A stretch of 64,000 bases of DNA from the NCBI RefSeq assembly GCF_011300215.1, contig NZ_CP049866.1:1364001-1428000 (forward strand), given 5' to 3'. The number at the start of each line of letters is the position of its first letter. Position 1 is the stretch's first letter. The stretch is from Nocardioides piscis. Lineage in GTDB: Bacteria; Actinomycetota; Actinomycetes; Propionibacteriales; Nocardioidaceae. The notes below the pieces were generated by a model, which saw only the letters and a program-made list of their open reading frames with translations, did no database searches and was not told where the DNA came from. Shown piece after piece: positions 9,100-18,004 of the stretch. The position numbers and the translations under genes were made by a program.

Positions 9100-9764
9100 A
9101 GGTCGGGGTCGTCACCTTCCCCGGTTCGCTCGACGACGTCGACGCGCAGCGTGCCATCCGACTCGGCGGCAACGAGGCCGTCGCGCTGTGGCACGGCGAC
9201 CACGACCTGCGAGGCGTGGACGCGATCGTCCTGCCCGGCGGATTCTCGTATGGCGACTACCTCCGCTGCGGCGCCATCTCCCGTTTCGCTCCGGTGATGA
9301 CCGAGGTCATCGAGGCTGCGAGCAAGGGGATGCCGGTGCTCGGCATCTGCAACGGCTTCCAGATCCTGTGCGAGTCCCACCTCCTGCCGGGCGCACTCAT
9401 CCGCAACGACCACCGCAAGTTCGCGTGCATCGACCAGCGGCTGCGCATCGAGAACACCTCGACCCCGTGGACCTCCGCCTACGCCCCGGGCGAAGAGGTG
9501 ACGATCGTGCTCAAGAACGGCGAGGGCGGGTTCATCGCCGACGAGGACACGCTCGACCGGCTCGAGGGCGAGGGGCGGGTCGTCGCGCGCTACCTCGACG
9601 ACAACCCCAACGGCTCGATGCGCGCCATCGCCGGCATCACCAACGCGCGCGGAAACGTGGTCGGGCTGATGCCCCACCCCGAGCACGCGGTGGAGGACCT
9701 GTGTGGCCCCGGGACCGACGGGCTGGGGTTCTTCACCTCGCTCGCGGCCGCGACCTTCGCATGA
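9096..9764 (+). CDS. purQ: FGAM synthase glutaminase subunit PurQ
   Basis: 222-residue class I glutamine amidotransferase. It supplies ammonia to PurL. The nucleophile is Cys85 in GICNGFQIL, and His194/Glu196 in MPHPEHAVE complete the triad. The N-terminus [16 protein letters not shown] is typical of PurQ. Four-base overlap with purS; its own stop overlaps the ATG of the next gene by four bases. Confidence 0.96.
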   Translation: MKVGVVTFPGSLDDVDAQRAIRLGGNEAVALWHGDHDLRGVDAIVLPGGFSYGDYLRCGAISRFAPVMTEVIEAASKGMPVLGICNGFQILCESHLLPGALIRNDHRKFACIDQRLRIENTSTPWTSAYAPGEEVTIVLKNGEGGFIADEDTLDRLEGEGRVVARYLDDNPNGSMRAIAGITNARGNVVGLMPHPEHAVEDLCGPGTDGLGFFTSLAAATFA

Positions 9765-10213
9765 CGACTCTCTCCCCGCGACGCCTCTTCCGCTCGCTGG
9801 CCGTTGCCGAGGCGATCACCTGGGCGCTCCTGCTCGCCGGGATGTTCCTCAAGTACGTCACCGGCACGACCGAGCTCGGCGTCCGCGTCTTCGGCATGGT
9901 GCACGGGGTCGTCTTCATCGCCTACTGCCTGACGACGGTGGTCGTGGCTGCGGACCAGAGGTGGTCGTTGTCGCGGACCGCGCTCGGGTTGGCGGCCGCC
10001 ATACCTCCGTTTGCGACGCTTCCCTTCGAGGTCTACGCCGAGCGACGCGGGCTGCTCGGGTCGGCCTGGCTCTCGGCTCCCGACAGCCCGAGCGCCGTGC
10101 AGCGCGCGGTCAGCTGGCTGCTGGGGCATGCCGCTCTCGCCCTCGGCCTGGCCGTGCTCGCGGTCGGTGGGCTCACCACCGCGGCACTGGTCGTCGGCCC
10201 GCCCGTCGGGTAG
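9761..10213 (+). CDS. DUF3817 integral membrane protein
   Basis: 150 residues with about four transmembrane segments. It matches the DUF3817 family ([20 protein letters not shown] at the start, [13 protein letters not shown] in the middle). Function is unknown. The ATG overlaps the purQ stop (ATGA), making it the last gene of purS-purQ-DUF3817; this placement does not by itself show a role in purine synthesis. The gene converges on the DUF1906 gene across a small REP-like sequence. Confidence 0.85.
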   Translation: MTTLSPRRLFRSLAVAEAITWALLLAGMFLKYVTGTTELGVRVFGMVHGVVFIAYCLTTVVVAADQRWSLSRTALGLAAAIPPFATLPFEVYAERRGLLGSAWLSAPDSPSAVQRAVSWLLGHAALALGLAVLAVGGLTTAALVVGPPVG

Positions 10214-10221
10214 GCCCGCGG

Positions 10222-10263
10222 CTCGGTGGTCGAGGAGAGCCGAAGGCTCGTCACGAAACCCCC
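10222..10263. repeat. imperfect REP-like palindrome
   Basis: GGTGGTCGAGGAGAGCC, a GAA loop, then GGCTCGTCACGAAACC form an imperfect hairpin between two convergent stop codons. It runs into the last codons of the DUF1906 gene. Similar GGTGGTCGAG...CGAAACC palindromes are frequent between genes in Nocardioides-like genomes (from memory, not checked). Confidence 0.45.
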
Positions 10264-11594
10264 TTGAGCAGCTTCTTCCAGGTCGAGCGGTTGACCACGC
10301 CGGTCGCCGGCATGCTGCGGCGGGCCTGATAGGTGCGTACGGCGGCGCCGGTCCGCGCGTCATAGAGGCCGCTCGACTTCAGGCGTCCCGCGCCCGAGGC
10401 GTTGAGGGCTCGCTGGAGGCGGTGCACCGCCTCGCCGGTGGAGCCGACCTTGAGCACCGGCGTGCTCCCTGCGGCCAGGAGCCCCGTCCAGTGGCGGGCC
10501 GAGAAGGTGCTGCTCGTGCGGAGCTTGCTCTGTGACTGCCACGCGTTGGCCGCGGCGACCGTGGCCTGGTCGTAGGAACCGGAGACGTCGCCGGCATAGA
10601 TGCCCTTCTCCTTGAGCAGGCACTGCAGGACCTTGACGCGGTTTCGCCTGGCGGCGGTCGGCGTCAGGTCGGGATATTTCCAGAAGGCGACCTTGAGCCC
10701 GCCGCAGTGGCTGTCGGGGGTGGGCTGGGAGCCGGCGCCGAGGTCGAGGAAGTTGCTGTCGATGTTGATGGTGACGCCTCCCCAGGTCTCGTTGTGCCCA
10801 CCGAGGTATTGCTTCACCCGGCCGCCGGGACGCCAGCCGTCCTCGCCGATGTAGGTCGTGGACGTGTTGGCCACGCCGTCCCAACGGGCGATCCAGATGC
10901 GGTCGGGAAGGGCGAACTGCCCCGGGCGCTGCAGCCTGGCGTCGTCGAGCATCTTGATCCCCGAGCTGGCGCTGGAGTAGAAGCCGCTGACGAAGCCGCG
11001 CTCCTTGATCCGGGTCACCCAGGAGCTGACGAACGCGAGGGCCGACTCGCGGCAGTGCGTGTCCTTGAGGTCGAAGGCCTCGAGGTCGTACCACAGCGTG
11101 CTGCCGGCGGCGATCCCGAGCGCGGCGGCGTCGGCGGCGTTCTTGTCGGCCTCCACGGCTCCCTGCGCGCGGGCGGTGGCGTAGGCGTCGCCGGGCCTGG
11201 GGCTGATCTTGAAGTCGTCGTCGTAGCGCGGGAAGCGGTCCAGGCAGCTGGCCTGCGGGCCCAGGGCGATGGGCAGCAGTCGCCATCCCTTCGCCAGCTG
11301 GGTGCTGATCCACGTCGGCGTGAGGTTGGGCTGCTGGCGGCAGGCGCGGGAGTCGCCGGAGATGTAGATGCCCACGGCGAGGAACGGTGACTTGTTCAGC
11401 CAGGCGTCCATGGCCTTCTGGGTCGGCGCCAGGCACTGGTCGAAGCCGTAGCCGGTGAAGTCGCCGGGGGTGACGACGTTGCCCCGGCGGTCGGGACGTT
11501 CGGATCCGGGACGCTCGGACGCGGCGGCCAGCGTCGAGGCGGCGCCCGTCAGCGGCAGGGCGAGGGCGATCAGGGCAGCAGCAAGTCGGCGCAC
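10251..11594 (-). CDS. secreted DUF1906 glycoside-hydrolase-like protein with two peptidoglycan-binding modules
   Basis: 447 residues. A signal peptide ([22 protein letters not shown]) is followed by a DUF1906 TIM-barrel-like domain (about residues 45-290), known from Rv2525c-type proteins and related to GH25 lysozymes. It shows [32 protein letters not shown] and RIWIARWDG. Two C-terminal peptidoglycan-binding modules follow ([20 protein letters not shown] and [14 protein letters not shown]). Probably acts on or binds the cell wall outside the cell. GTG start is preceded by TAGGGT at 6 bases. Confidence 0.85.
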   Translation of the reverse strand: MRRLAAALIALALPLTGAASTLAAASERPGSERPDRRGNVVTPGDFTGYGFDQCLAPTQKAMDAWLNKSPFLAVGIYISGDSRACRQQPNLTPTWISTQLAKGWRLLPIALGPQASCLDRFPRYDDDFKISPRPGDAYATARAQGAVEADKNAADAAALGIAAGSTLWYDLEAFDLKDTHCRESALAFVSSWVTRIKERGFVSGFYSSASSGIKMLDDARLQRPGQFALPDRIWIARWDGVANTSTTYIGEDGWRPGGRVKQYLGGHNETWGGVTINIDSNFLDLGAGSQPTPDSHCGGLKVAFWKYPDLTPTAARRNRVKVLQCLLKEKGIYAGDVSGSYDQATVAAANAWQSQSKLRTSSTFSARHWTGLLAAGSTPVLKVGSTGEAVHRLQRALNASGAGRLKSSGLYDARTGAAVRTYQARRSMPATGVVNRSTWKKLLKGVS

Positions 11595-11600
11595 CGCCTC

Positions 11601-11606
11601 ACCCTA
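11601..11606 (-). promoter_or_regulatory. leaderless -10 hexamer of the DUF1906 gene (TAGGGT)
   Basis: On the minus strand TAGGGT is followed by 6 bases and the GTG start at 11594. It is one half of a divergent promoter pair with purL. Confidence 0.55.
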
Positions 11607-11671
11607 GATCCCACCAGTCACATTCGTCCCACGTTCGCAGGCATCGGCGTCGCCGTCCGGTGCGCCTTGAG

Positions 11672-11677
11672 TAGATT
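11672..11677 (+). promoter_or_regulatory. leaderless -10 hexamer of purL (TAGATT)
   Basis: TAGATT, 7 bases, then the GTG start of purL at 11685; no Shine-Dalgarno sequence is present. Confidence 0.6.
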
Positions 11678-11684
11678 GGCGCCC

Positions 11685-14000
11685 GTGTCCGAGACCGAGC
11701 AGGCCCGCCGTACTTCCACCCTCGACACCGTCGCCGTCGCGTCCGGCGACCCCGAGCGCGAGCAGCCGTGGGCCGACCTGGGCCTCAAGGCCGACGAATA
11801 CAGCCGCATCCGCGAGATCCTCGGTCGCCGCCCGACCAGCAGCGAGCTCGCGATGTACAGCGTCATGTGGTCCGAGCACTGCTCCTACAAGTCGTCGAAG
11901 GTGCACCTCAAGCAGTTCGGCGAGGTCCCCCAGGAGACGCCCGTCGGCAAGATGCTCGCGGGCATCGGTGAGAACGCCGGCGTCATCGACATCGGCCAGG
12001 GCTACGCCGTCTCGTTCAAGGTCGAGTCCCACAACCACCCGTCCTACGTCGAGCCCTACCAGGGAGCGGCGACCGGCGTCGGCGGCATCGTCCGCGACAT
12101 CCTGGCGATGGGGGCCCGTCCGATCGCGGTGATGGACCCGCTCCGCTTCGGCCCGCTCGACGCCCCCGACACCCACCGCGTGCTGCCCGGGATCGTGGCC
12201 GGCGTCGGTGGCTACGGCAACTGCCTGGGCCTGGCCAACATCGGCGGCGAGGTGGTCTTCGACAAGACCTACCTCGGCAACCCGCTCGTCAACGCCCTCG
12301 GCCTCGGCGTCCTGCGCCACGAGGACCTCCACCTCGCCAAGGCGGCCGGCGAGGGCAACCAGGTCATCCTGTACGGCGCCCGCACCGGTGGCGACGGGAT
12401 CGGAGGCGTCTCGGTGCTGGCCAGCGAGACCTTCGACGCAGCGCCGGACGGTGCCGGGGGCACCAGCGGCCCCGCCAAGCGCCCCAGCGTGCAGGTCGGC
12501 GACCCGTTCATGGAGAAGCTCCTCATCGAGTGCACCCTCGAGCTCTTCGCCGCCGGCGTCGTCAACGGCATCCAGGACCTCGGCGGCGCCGGGCTCTCGT
12601 GCGCGACGTCCGAGCTGGCGTCCGCGGGCGACGGCGGCATGCGCTGCGACCTCGACCGCGTCCCGCTGCGTGACTCGACGCTGGCTCCCGAAGAGATCCT
12701 GATGAGCGAGTCGCAGGAGCGGATGATGGCGGTCGTCGAGCCGCACCACGTCGACGACTTCATGGCCATCTGCGCGAAGTGGGAGGTGGAGGCCGCCGTC
12801 ATCGGCGAGGTCACCAGCACCGGTCGCCTCGAGATCGACTGGCACGGCGAGCGCGTGGTCGACGTCCCGCCCGCCTCGGTCGCCCACGACGGTCCGACCT
12901 ACCACCGTCCGTTCGCGCGCCCCGCCTGGCAGGACGCGCTCCAGGCCGACCGGGCCGAGGCGCTGCGGCGTCCGACGACGGGCGAGGAGCTCGCGTCGAC
13001 CCTGACGACCCTGGTGGCGAGCCCCAACCTCTGTGACCGGTCATGGGTCACCGACCAGTACGACCGCTACGTCCGCGGCAACACCGTGCTCGCCCAGCCC
13101 GAGGACGGCGGCATGATCCGCATCGACGACGACACCAACCTCGGCGTCGCGCTGTCGACCGACTGCAACGGCCGCTTCGCCAAGCTCGACCCCTACACCG
13201 GGGCGCAGCTCGCCTTCGCGGAGTCCTACCGCAACGTCTCCACCGTCGGCGCGATCCCGCTGGCGATGAGCGACTGCCTCAACTTCGGCTCGCCCGAGGA
13301 CCCCGACGTCATGTGGCAGTTCGCCGAGGCCTGCCGGGGCCTCAAGGACGCCTGCCTGGAGCTCGGCATCCCCGTGACCGGCGGCAACGTCAGCCTCTAC
13401 AACCAGACCGGCGAGACGGCCATCCTCCCCACCCCGGTGGTCGCGATCCTCGGCGTCATCGAGGACGTCACCCGCCGTACGCCGAGCGGCTTCCCGGCCG
13501 CCGACCAGCAGGTGTTCCTGCTGGGCGAGACCCGCGAGGAGCTCTCCGGCTCGGAGTGGGCCCACGTCGTCCACGACCACCTCGGCGGCCTGCCGCCGCG
13601 GGTCGACCTCGCCGCCGAGCGGGCCCTGTCGAAGCTGCTCGTCGAGGCTGCGCGCGATTCAGTTGTCACCGGTGCCCACGACCTGTCCGACGGTGGACTG
13701 GGTCAGGCCCTGGCGGAGTCCTCCTTCCGCAACGGGGTCGGGGTCTCGGTGTCGCTGGCCGACGTCGCGGGCGGCGACGCGTTCGTGGCCCTGTTCTCCG
13801 AGTCCGCTGCTCGCGCCATCGTGACGGTCACCCCCGACAACGCCGAGCGCCTTGTCGCCCTGGCCGAGCAGCACGGCGTCCCCATCGCCTCGATCGGTCG
13901 CACCGGAGGCGACACGATCAGCGTCGAGGGCCAGTTCGAGGTCTCGGTGGCCGAGCTGCGCGCGGCGTGGAGCGCCACGCTCCCTGACGCCCTGGGCTGA
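11685..14000 (+). CDS. purL: FGAM synthase large subunit PurL
   Basis: 771-residue small-type PurL, lacking a fused glutaminase and so dependent on PurS and PurQ. It uses ATP and ammonia to amidate FGAR. Visible features are [12 protein letters not shown] with the catalytic histidine (about residues 60-70), [23 protein letters not shown], the [10 protein letters not shown] glycine loop, and the second AIRS-like half with [13 protein letters not shown]. Start at GTG 11685 follows the leaderless pattern; extending upstream would cross the promoter hexamer. Confidence 0.95.
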   Translation: MSETEQARRTSTLDTVAVASGDPEREQPWADLGLKADEYSRIREILGRRPTSSELAMYSVMWSEHCSYKSSKVHLKQFGEVPQETPVGKMLAGIGENAGVIDIGQGYAVSFKVESHNHPSYVEPYQGAATGVGGIVRDILAMGARPIAVMDPLRFGPLDAPDTHRVLPGIVAGVGGYGNCLGLANIGGEVVFDKTYLGNPLVNALGLGVLRHEDLHLAKAAGEGNQVILYGARTGGDGIGGVSVLASETFDAAPDGAGGTSGPAKRPSVQVGDPFMEKLLIECTLELFAAGVVNGIQDLGGAGLSCATSELASAGDGGMRCDLDRVPLRDSTLAPEEILMSESQERMMAVVEPHHVDDFMAICAKWEVEAAVIGEVTSTGRLEIDWHGERVVDVPPASVAHDGPTYHRPFARPAWQDALQADRAEALRRPTTGEELASTLTTLVASPNLCDRSWVTDQYDRYVRGNTVLAQPEDGGMIRIDDDTNLGVALSTDCNGRFAKLDPYTGAQLAFAESYRNVSTVGAIPLAMSDCLNFGSPEDPDVMWQFAEACRGLKDACLELGIPVTGGNVSLYNQTGETAILPTPVVAILGVIEDVTRRTPSGFPAADQQVFLLGETREELSGSEWAHVVHDHLGGLPPRVDLAAERALSKLLVEAARDSVVTGAHDLSDGGLGQALAESSFRNGVGVSVSLADVAGGDAFVALFSESAARAIVTVTPDNAERLVALAEQHGVPIASIGRTGGDTISVEGQFEVSVAELRAAWSATLPDALG

Positions 14001-14035
14001 CCAGCCGCCGCCTGAGCCCGCTCTCCCTTGTCACA

Positions 14036-14113
14036 CGCGGGTGGTGGGGGCGTATGGCGCCTGGGACCCGCGCACGCCACCGCCTGAGCAGCAACCGGAC
14101 CCCACCACCCGCG
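14036..14113. repeat. long inverted repeat downstream of purL
   Basis: Perfect 14-bp arms CGCGGGTGGTGGGG (14036-14049) and CCCCACCACCCGCG (14100-14113) are separated by 50 bases. It lies between the purL stop and a strong terminator hairpin. Only one copy is seen here. Confidence 0.7.
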
Positions 14114-14168
14114 GGTGACGCCACGACCGTGGGGTGCGCGGGGCGACCCGCGACGATCGCGCGAACGA

Positions 14169-14200
14169 CGAAGGGCCCCCGCCGAGGCGGGGGCCCTTCG
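14169..14200. terminator. bidirectional terminator hairpin
   Basis: 15-bp G+C stem CGAAGGGCCCCCGCC / GGCGGGGGCCCTTCG with a two-base gap, between convergent purL and the M28 peptidase gene. Confidence 0.8.
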
Positions 14201-14214
14201 CACTGGTGACTCGA

Positions 14215-15789
14215 TCAGCTGCTGGGCTGCTCGTGGTCGTGGTCCTCGTGCAGACCGCCACCACTCGGCGTGCCGTCACCGCGGACGGTGCTGGTGGTGG
14301 GCTGGCTGAGCGAGCTCAGGTCCTGGCCGTAGGTCAGCACCGCGTGGGCCATCGCGTCGGAGTTGAAGTTGATGGCGTCGGGGTTGTTGTTGGTCACGTC
14401 GTCGCACTCGGCGTGGTAGCACTCGTCGTACGCAACGCCCGCCTGGCCGCCGAACAGCTCGGCCTGCGACTCGGTCTTGATGCCCTCGGCGCCGGTGAAG
14501 AGACCGCCGGCGGGGATGTCCATGGCGATGAACGGGCCGTAGTCGCTGCGGCCGCTGAAGGCGGTCTCGGCGGAGTTGAGCCCCTGCGAGTCGAAGTAGT
14601 CGTGGAACAGCTTCTCGATCTGGGCCGAGCCCTCCGGACCCTTGGCGGCACCAGGGCCGACAGGGAAGGCGGAGTTGTCGCCGTCATAGACGAACAGGCC
14701 GTAGTTGGGCGAGCCGACCATGTCGAAGTTGAGGTAGATCGCGATCTTCTCGAGCAGGTTGGGGTTGTTGGTCGCCAGGTCGTCGATGTAGTGCTCCGAC
14801 CCGAGCAGGCCGAGCTCCTCAGCACCCCACCAGGAGAAACGCACCCGGTTGGTCAGCTTGGTGGTGGCCATCTGCTCGGCCACCTCGAGGAGGGCCGCCG
14901 AGCCGGAGCCGTTGTCGTTGCTGCCGGGGCCGACGACGACGCTGTCGAGGTGAGCACCCGTCTGGACCATGGTCTCGCGGTCACCGGTCTTGCTGTCCGC
15001 GTGGATGTTCCAGGTCTCGCGGATCTCGGACTCGGTCCGGGCCTTGATGGTGGCGGTGCCACCCTGCGCCAGTGACTCGCCGATCGCATAGCTGGTGCCG
15101 AGGGAGGGCACGGTGCCAACCGGCGAGCCGAGGGTGCCACCGAAGGCCGGGTTGCCCGGGTTGGTGTTCATCACGATCACCGCGGACGCCCCGGCGTCCT
15201 GGGCGTTGACCACCTTGACGGCGAAGGCGCAGGTCCCGCGACGGACGAGGGCGATGTTCCCGCTCGTGAAGCCGTTGAAGTCCGAGGTCTCGCAACCACT
15301 GGTGGACGTGCCGCCGAGGTTGAGGTCGACCGGCTGGACGGTGCCGTCGGTGACGCTGCCCGACCCGGAGTAGGTCATCAGCGCGAAGTCCTCGCCGTCG
15401 ACGTAGGACGCCGCAGAGGGGGCGCTCACATCGAAGGTCGCCGGCTCGAGCTGGCGGTAGAACGGGAAGTCGAACGCCTGGACGGTCGGCTTGTAGCCGG
15501 CGGCCCGAAGCTTCGAGACGACGTAGTCCTTGGAGGCGGCGTAGCCCGGGGTCCCGGAGGCGCGCGTGCCGTCATTGCGGTCGGCGATCGCCTGGAGCGC
15601 GTTGAGGTGCTCGAAGACTCCTTCAGTGGTGACGGCTGCCCGGAGCGCTTCCGAGTTGGAGCTGCCGTCGGGGGTGTCGCCCGTGGCGGCCGGGGCGGAG
15701 AACGCTGCGGTGGCGAGCGCTGCCGACGAGGCGAGAGCCAGGAACGCCGTGCGGGTTGACCGCGACGTCCTGCGTGGGGATGTGGACAT
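14215..15789 (-). CDS. secreted M28-family zinc aminopeptidase with PA domain
   Basis: 524 residues. A signal peptide (TAFLALASSAALATAAFSAPAA) precedes a protease-associated (PA) insert at about residues 140-260 and an M28 catalytic domain. Zinc ligands and catalytic residues are visible in order: GAHLDSV, NDNGSGSAALLE, SWWGAEELGLLGS, NFDMVGSPNYG and CYHAECDD. It probably removes N-terminal amino acids from extracellular peptides, like Streptomyces aminopeptidase S. The tail ends in a His/Asp-rich segment. On the minus strand a TAGGTT hexamer (15856-15861) and GGAAAGG upstream of the ATG suggest a conventional leader of about 58 bases containing a TTGCCCGGGG hairpin. Confidence 0.9.
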   Translation of the reverse strand: MSTSPRRTSRSTRTAFLALASSAALATAAFSAPAATGDTPDGSSNSEALRAAVTTEGVFEHLNALQAIADRNDGTRASGTPGYAASKDYVVSKLRAAGYKPTVQAFDFPFYRQLEPATFDVSAPSAASYVDGEDFALMTYSGSGSVTDGTVQPVDLNLGGTSTSGCETSDFNGFTSGNIALVRRGTCAFAVKVVNAQDAGASAVIVMNTNPGNPAFGGTLGSPVGTVPSLGTSYAIGESLAQGGTATIKARTESEIRETWNIHADSKTGDRETMVQTGAHLDSVVVGPGSNDNGSGSAALLEVAEQMATTKLTNRVRFSWWGAEELGLLGSEHYIDDLATNNPNLLEKIAIYLNFDMVGSPNYGLFVYDGDNSAFPVGPGAAKGPEGSAQIEKLFHDYFDSQGLNSAETAFSGRSDYGPFIAMDIPAGGLFTGAEGIKTESQAELFGGQAGVAYDECYHAECDDVTNNNPDAINFNSDAMAHAVLTYGQDLSSLSQPTTSTVRGDGTPSGGGLHEDHDHEQPSS

Positions 15790-15864
15790 GGTGAAACCTT
15801 TCCGAGAGCCGAGAGCCGAGAGATTGCCCGGGGGAAGCCCCGGGCAACACCGGGAAACCTAGGT

Positions 15865-15878
15865 GTGACCGGCGTCAC
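15865..15878. promoter_or_regulatory. palindrome between divergent promoters (possible operator)
   Basis: GTGAC-CGGC-GTCAC is a perfect 5-bp inverted repeat. It lies between the minus-strand TAGGTT (15856-15861) and the plus-strand TACGAT (15894-15899) hexamers, so a bound protein could affect both genes. No regulator is identified. Confidence 0.35.
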
Positions 15879-15893
15879 TTGCAAGAGCGGATC

Positions 15894-15899
15894 TACGAT
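15894..15899 (+). promoter_or_regulatory. leaderless -10 hexamer (TACGAT)
   Basis: TACGAT, 6 bases, then the GTG start at 15906 of the lipoprotein hydrolase gene. Confidence 0.5.
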
Positions 15900-15905
15900 C
15901 AGGCG

Positions 15906-16754
15906 GTGGATTCACCACAAATACTTCGGCGTACGGCCTTGATCGCCACGGTGGCGGGCGGTCTGAACGCGTGTACGTCCACCGCGAAGAAGAAGCCGAC
16001 AGGAGGCCCCGTGGGCAGGACCGAGCGACTCACCTATGGCCCCGACGCCTCCCAGTGGGCCGACCTGCGCCGACCCGAGACCGTGAGCCGTGGCGCCGTC
16101 GTGGTCATCCACGGCGGCTTCTGGAAGGCGGAATACGACGCCTCGCTGGGGGAGCCGCTCGCCGAGGAGCTCACCCGCGGGGGCTGGACGACCCTCAACA
16201 TCGAATATCGCCGCGTCGGCAACGGCGGAGGTTTCCCCGAGACCTTCGACGACGTGCACGCCGCGATCGAGACCCTCGCCGCCACCGACGTGGACACCTC
16301 CACCCTGGTCACCCTGGGGCACTCGGCCGGCGGGCACCTCGCGACCTGGGCGGCCGCGCGCGGCCGGTTCGACCCCTGGCCTGTGCGGGTGCCGATCACC
16401 CACGTCGTCTCCCAGGCGGGTGTGGTCGACCTGACGACGGCCCACGAGGAGGGGCAGGGCGGCGGCGCGGTCCAGGCCCTGATGGGCAGCGCACCGGACC
16501 ACCCCGACTATGAGCTCGCCGACCCTCGTCGGCAGGTGCCCCTCGACATACCCGCGTGGTTCGTCCACGCCGCTGACGACGACGTCGTGCCCATCAGCCA
16601 GTCGCGCGACTACGTCGCCGCCGCGCGGGCTGCCGGCGCCGAGGCCGAGCTCGTAGAGGTCGAGGGCGGCCACTTCGCGGTGATCGAGGTCGCGAGCCCG
16701 GCCTGGCGTCGGATCGTGGACATCCTCGACGACGTCAGCCCGGCAGCTGGCTGA
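15906..16754 (+). CDS. lipoprotein alpha/beta hydrolase
   Basis: 282 residues. The N-terminus RRTALIATVAGGLNAC ends in a lipobox-like LNAC, suggesting a lipoprotein on the outer face of the membrane. The body is an alpha/beta hydrolase: VVIHGGFWKAEYDASL (oxyanion region), the nucleophile elbow GHSAGGHLATW, Asp in HAADDDVVPISQS and His in EGGHFAVIE. This resembles kynurenine-formamidase/BD-FAE-type esterases, but the natural substrate is unknown. Start GTG 15906 fits the leaderless pattern. Confidence 0.8.
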   Translation: MDSPQILRRTALIATVAGGLNACTSTAKKKPTGGPVGRTERLTYGPDASQWADLRRPETVSRGAVVVIHGGFWKAEYDASLGEPLAEELTRGGWTTLNIEYRRVGNGGGFPETFDDVHAAIETLAATDVDTSTLVTLGHSAGGHLATWAAARGRFDPWPVRVPITHVVSQAGVVDLTTAHEEGQGGGAVQALMGSAPDHPDYELADPRRQVPLDIPAWFVHAADDDVVPISQSRDYVAAARAAGAEAELVEVEGGHFAVIEVASPAWRRIVDILDDVSPAAG

Positions 16755-16805
16755 TCGAGCAGGCCCGCGCTCGGTGCGGGTCAGGGCGGCCGCGAGCGGC
16801 GAGAC

Positions 16806-16811
16806 TAGGCT
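16806..16811 (+). promoter_or_regulatory. leaderless -10 hexamer (TAGGCT)
   Basis: TAGGCT, 6 bases, then GTG at 16818. Confidence 0.55.
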
Positions 16812-16817
16812 TGCGGC

Positions 16818-17177
16818 GTGCCCGTCCGACTCCGTCCCGCGACCCAGGACGCAGTCGCAGCTGCACTCGCGTCGCGCACGAGCGCCGACGACAAGCTGCT
16901 GGTGAAGCACTTCCTCGCGGTTCTCGCCGAGCGGGCGCCCGGCGCGTCGGTCGAGGTGCGTGTCCCGCCGTACGCCGCCGCGCAGGTCGTCCCCGGCGTG
17001 CGACACACGCGGGGAACCCCGCCGGCGGTGGTCGAGACCGACGCCGCGACCTGGATCGCCCTGGCCACCGGCGGCACGACCTGGGCCGAGGCGGTCGCGG
17101 CCGGCGCCGTCGTCGCCAGCGGCGAGCGCACCGACCTGTCGGCATACCTGCCGCTGACCCCCACCAACGAGGACTGA
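16818..17177 (+). CDS. sterol-carrier-family protein (actinobacterial type)
   Basis: 119 residues, matching the short actinobacterial sterol-carrier-like family that usually starts MPxRxRPATxxAVxAAL. The central segment shows VEVRVPPYAAAQVVPGVRHTRGTPPAVVE (in part) and ends WAEAVAAGAVVASGERTDLS. It may bind a lipid or act as a fold relative of maleylpyruvate isomerase proteins; the ligand is unknown. Only one base separates its stop from the next gene, indicating an operon. Confidence 0.75.
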   Translation: MPVRLRPATQDAVAAALASRTSADDKLLVKHFLAVLAERAPGASVEVRVPPYAAAQVVPGVRHTRGTPPAVVETDAATWIALATGGTTWAEAVAAGAVVASGERTDLSAYLPLTPTNED

Positions 17178-17178
17178 C

Positions 17179-17976
17179 ATGGACATCCGCTCGCTCGGGT
17201 TCCGCACCGACGTCGCCCTGCTGCAGAAGGCCGGCAGCGTCGTGGAGGACCGGGGCACCCACCTCGTGGTCCGCACGCCCGACAACCCGACCTATTTCTG
17301 GGGCAACTTCATCCTCCTCGGGGCGCCGCCGGTCCCGGGTGGAGAGCGCGAGGTGGTCGGCGCCTTCTGGACCGAGTTCCCGACCGCCGCACACGTCGCC
17401 ATCGGCATCGACGGCACCGAGCCCCCCGAGGACCTGACGCCCTGGCACGACGCCGGGCTGACGAGTGAGGTCTGTGCCGTCCTGACCACGGAGCGCCTGG
17501 TGCAGCCGCTGGCCCCGGCCGCCGAGGTCGAGGTCCGACAGCTCACCACCGACGACGACTGGGAGCGATGGGCGATGCTCGGGCGGGCCGGCTATCCGAA
17601 CGTCTCGCAGGGCGCCTTCCTCGCCTATGCCACGGCCAGGAACGACCAGGAACGCAGACTGGTCGAGCAGGGGCTGGGAGCACGGTTCGGTGCCTTCCTC
17701 GGCGACGAGCTCGTGAGCGCCGCCGCGGTGTTCTGTCCCGAGCCGGGGCTGGCGCGCTTCCAGACCGTCGAGACGGCCGGAGCCCATCGGCGCCAGGGCA
17801 TCGGCGCGAGCGTGGTGCACGCGGCCGGCCAGCACGCCCTGACGGATCTCGCGGCGAGGACGCTCGTCATCGTGGCGGACGTCGACGGGGAGGCGCTCGG
17901 CCTCTATCGCCGGCTCGGCTTCACCGAGACCGGGCGCCAGGTCGCGCTGGAGCTGGCTGCACCTCGCTGGAGCTGA
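17179..17976 (+). CDS. GNAT-family N-acetyltransferase
   Basis: 265 residues. The C-terminal half is a GNAT fold with the acetyl-CoA motif A HRRQGIGASVVHAA at about residue 205 and the LYRRLGFTETGRQV ending typical of the family. The N-terminal ~115 residues look like a second, degenerate GNAT-like half. Substrate unknown. It follows the sterol-carrier gene by one base and is probably co-transcribed with it. Confidence 0.85.
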   Translation: MDIRSLGFRTDVALLQKAGSVVEDRGTHLVVRTPDNPTYFWGNFILLGAPPVPGGEREVVGAFWTEFPTAAHVAIGIDGTEPPEDLTPWHDAGLTSEVCAVLTTERLVQPLAPAAEVEVRQLTTDDDWERWAMLGRAGYPNVSQGAFLAYATARNDQERRLVEQGLGARFGAFLGDELVSAAAVFCPEPGLARFQTVETAGAHRRQGIGASVVHAAGQHALTDLAARTLVIVADVDGEALGLYRRLGFTETGRQVALELAAPRWS

Positions 17977-17992
17977 CGACGGCTGCGGCTCA

Positions 17993-17998
17993 TATGGT
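17993..17998 (+). promoter_or_regulatory. leaderless -10 hexamer (TATGGT)
   Basis: TATGGT, 6 bases, then ATG at 18005 of the M20 peptidase gene. Confidence 0.5.
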
Positions 17999-18004
17999 GC
18001 AGTC

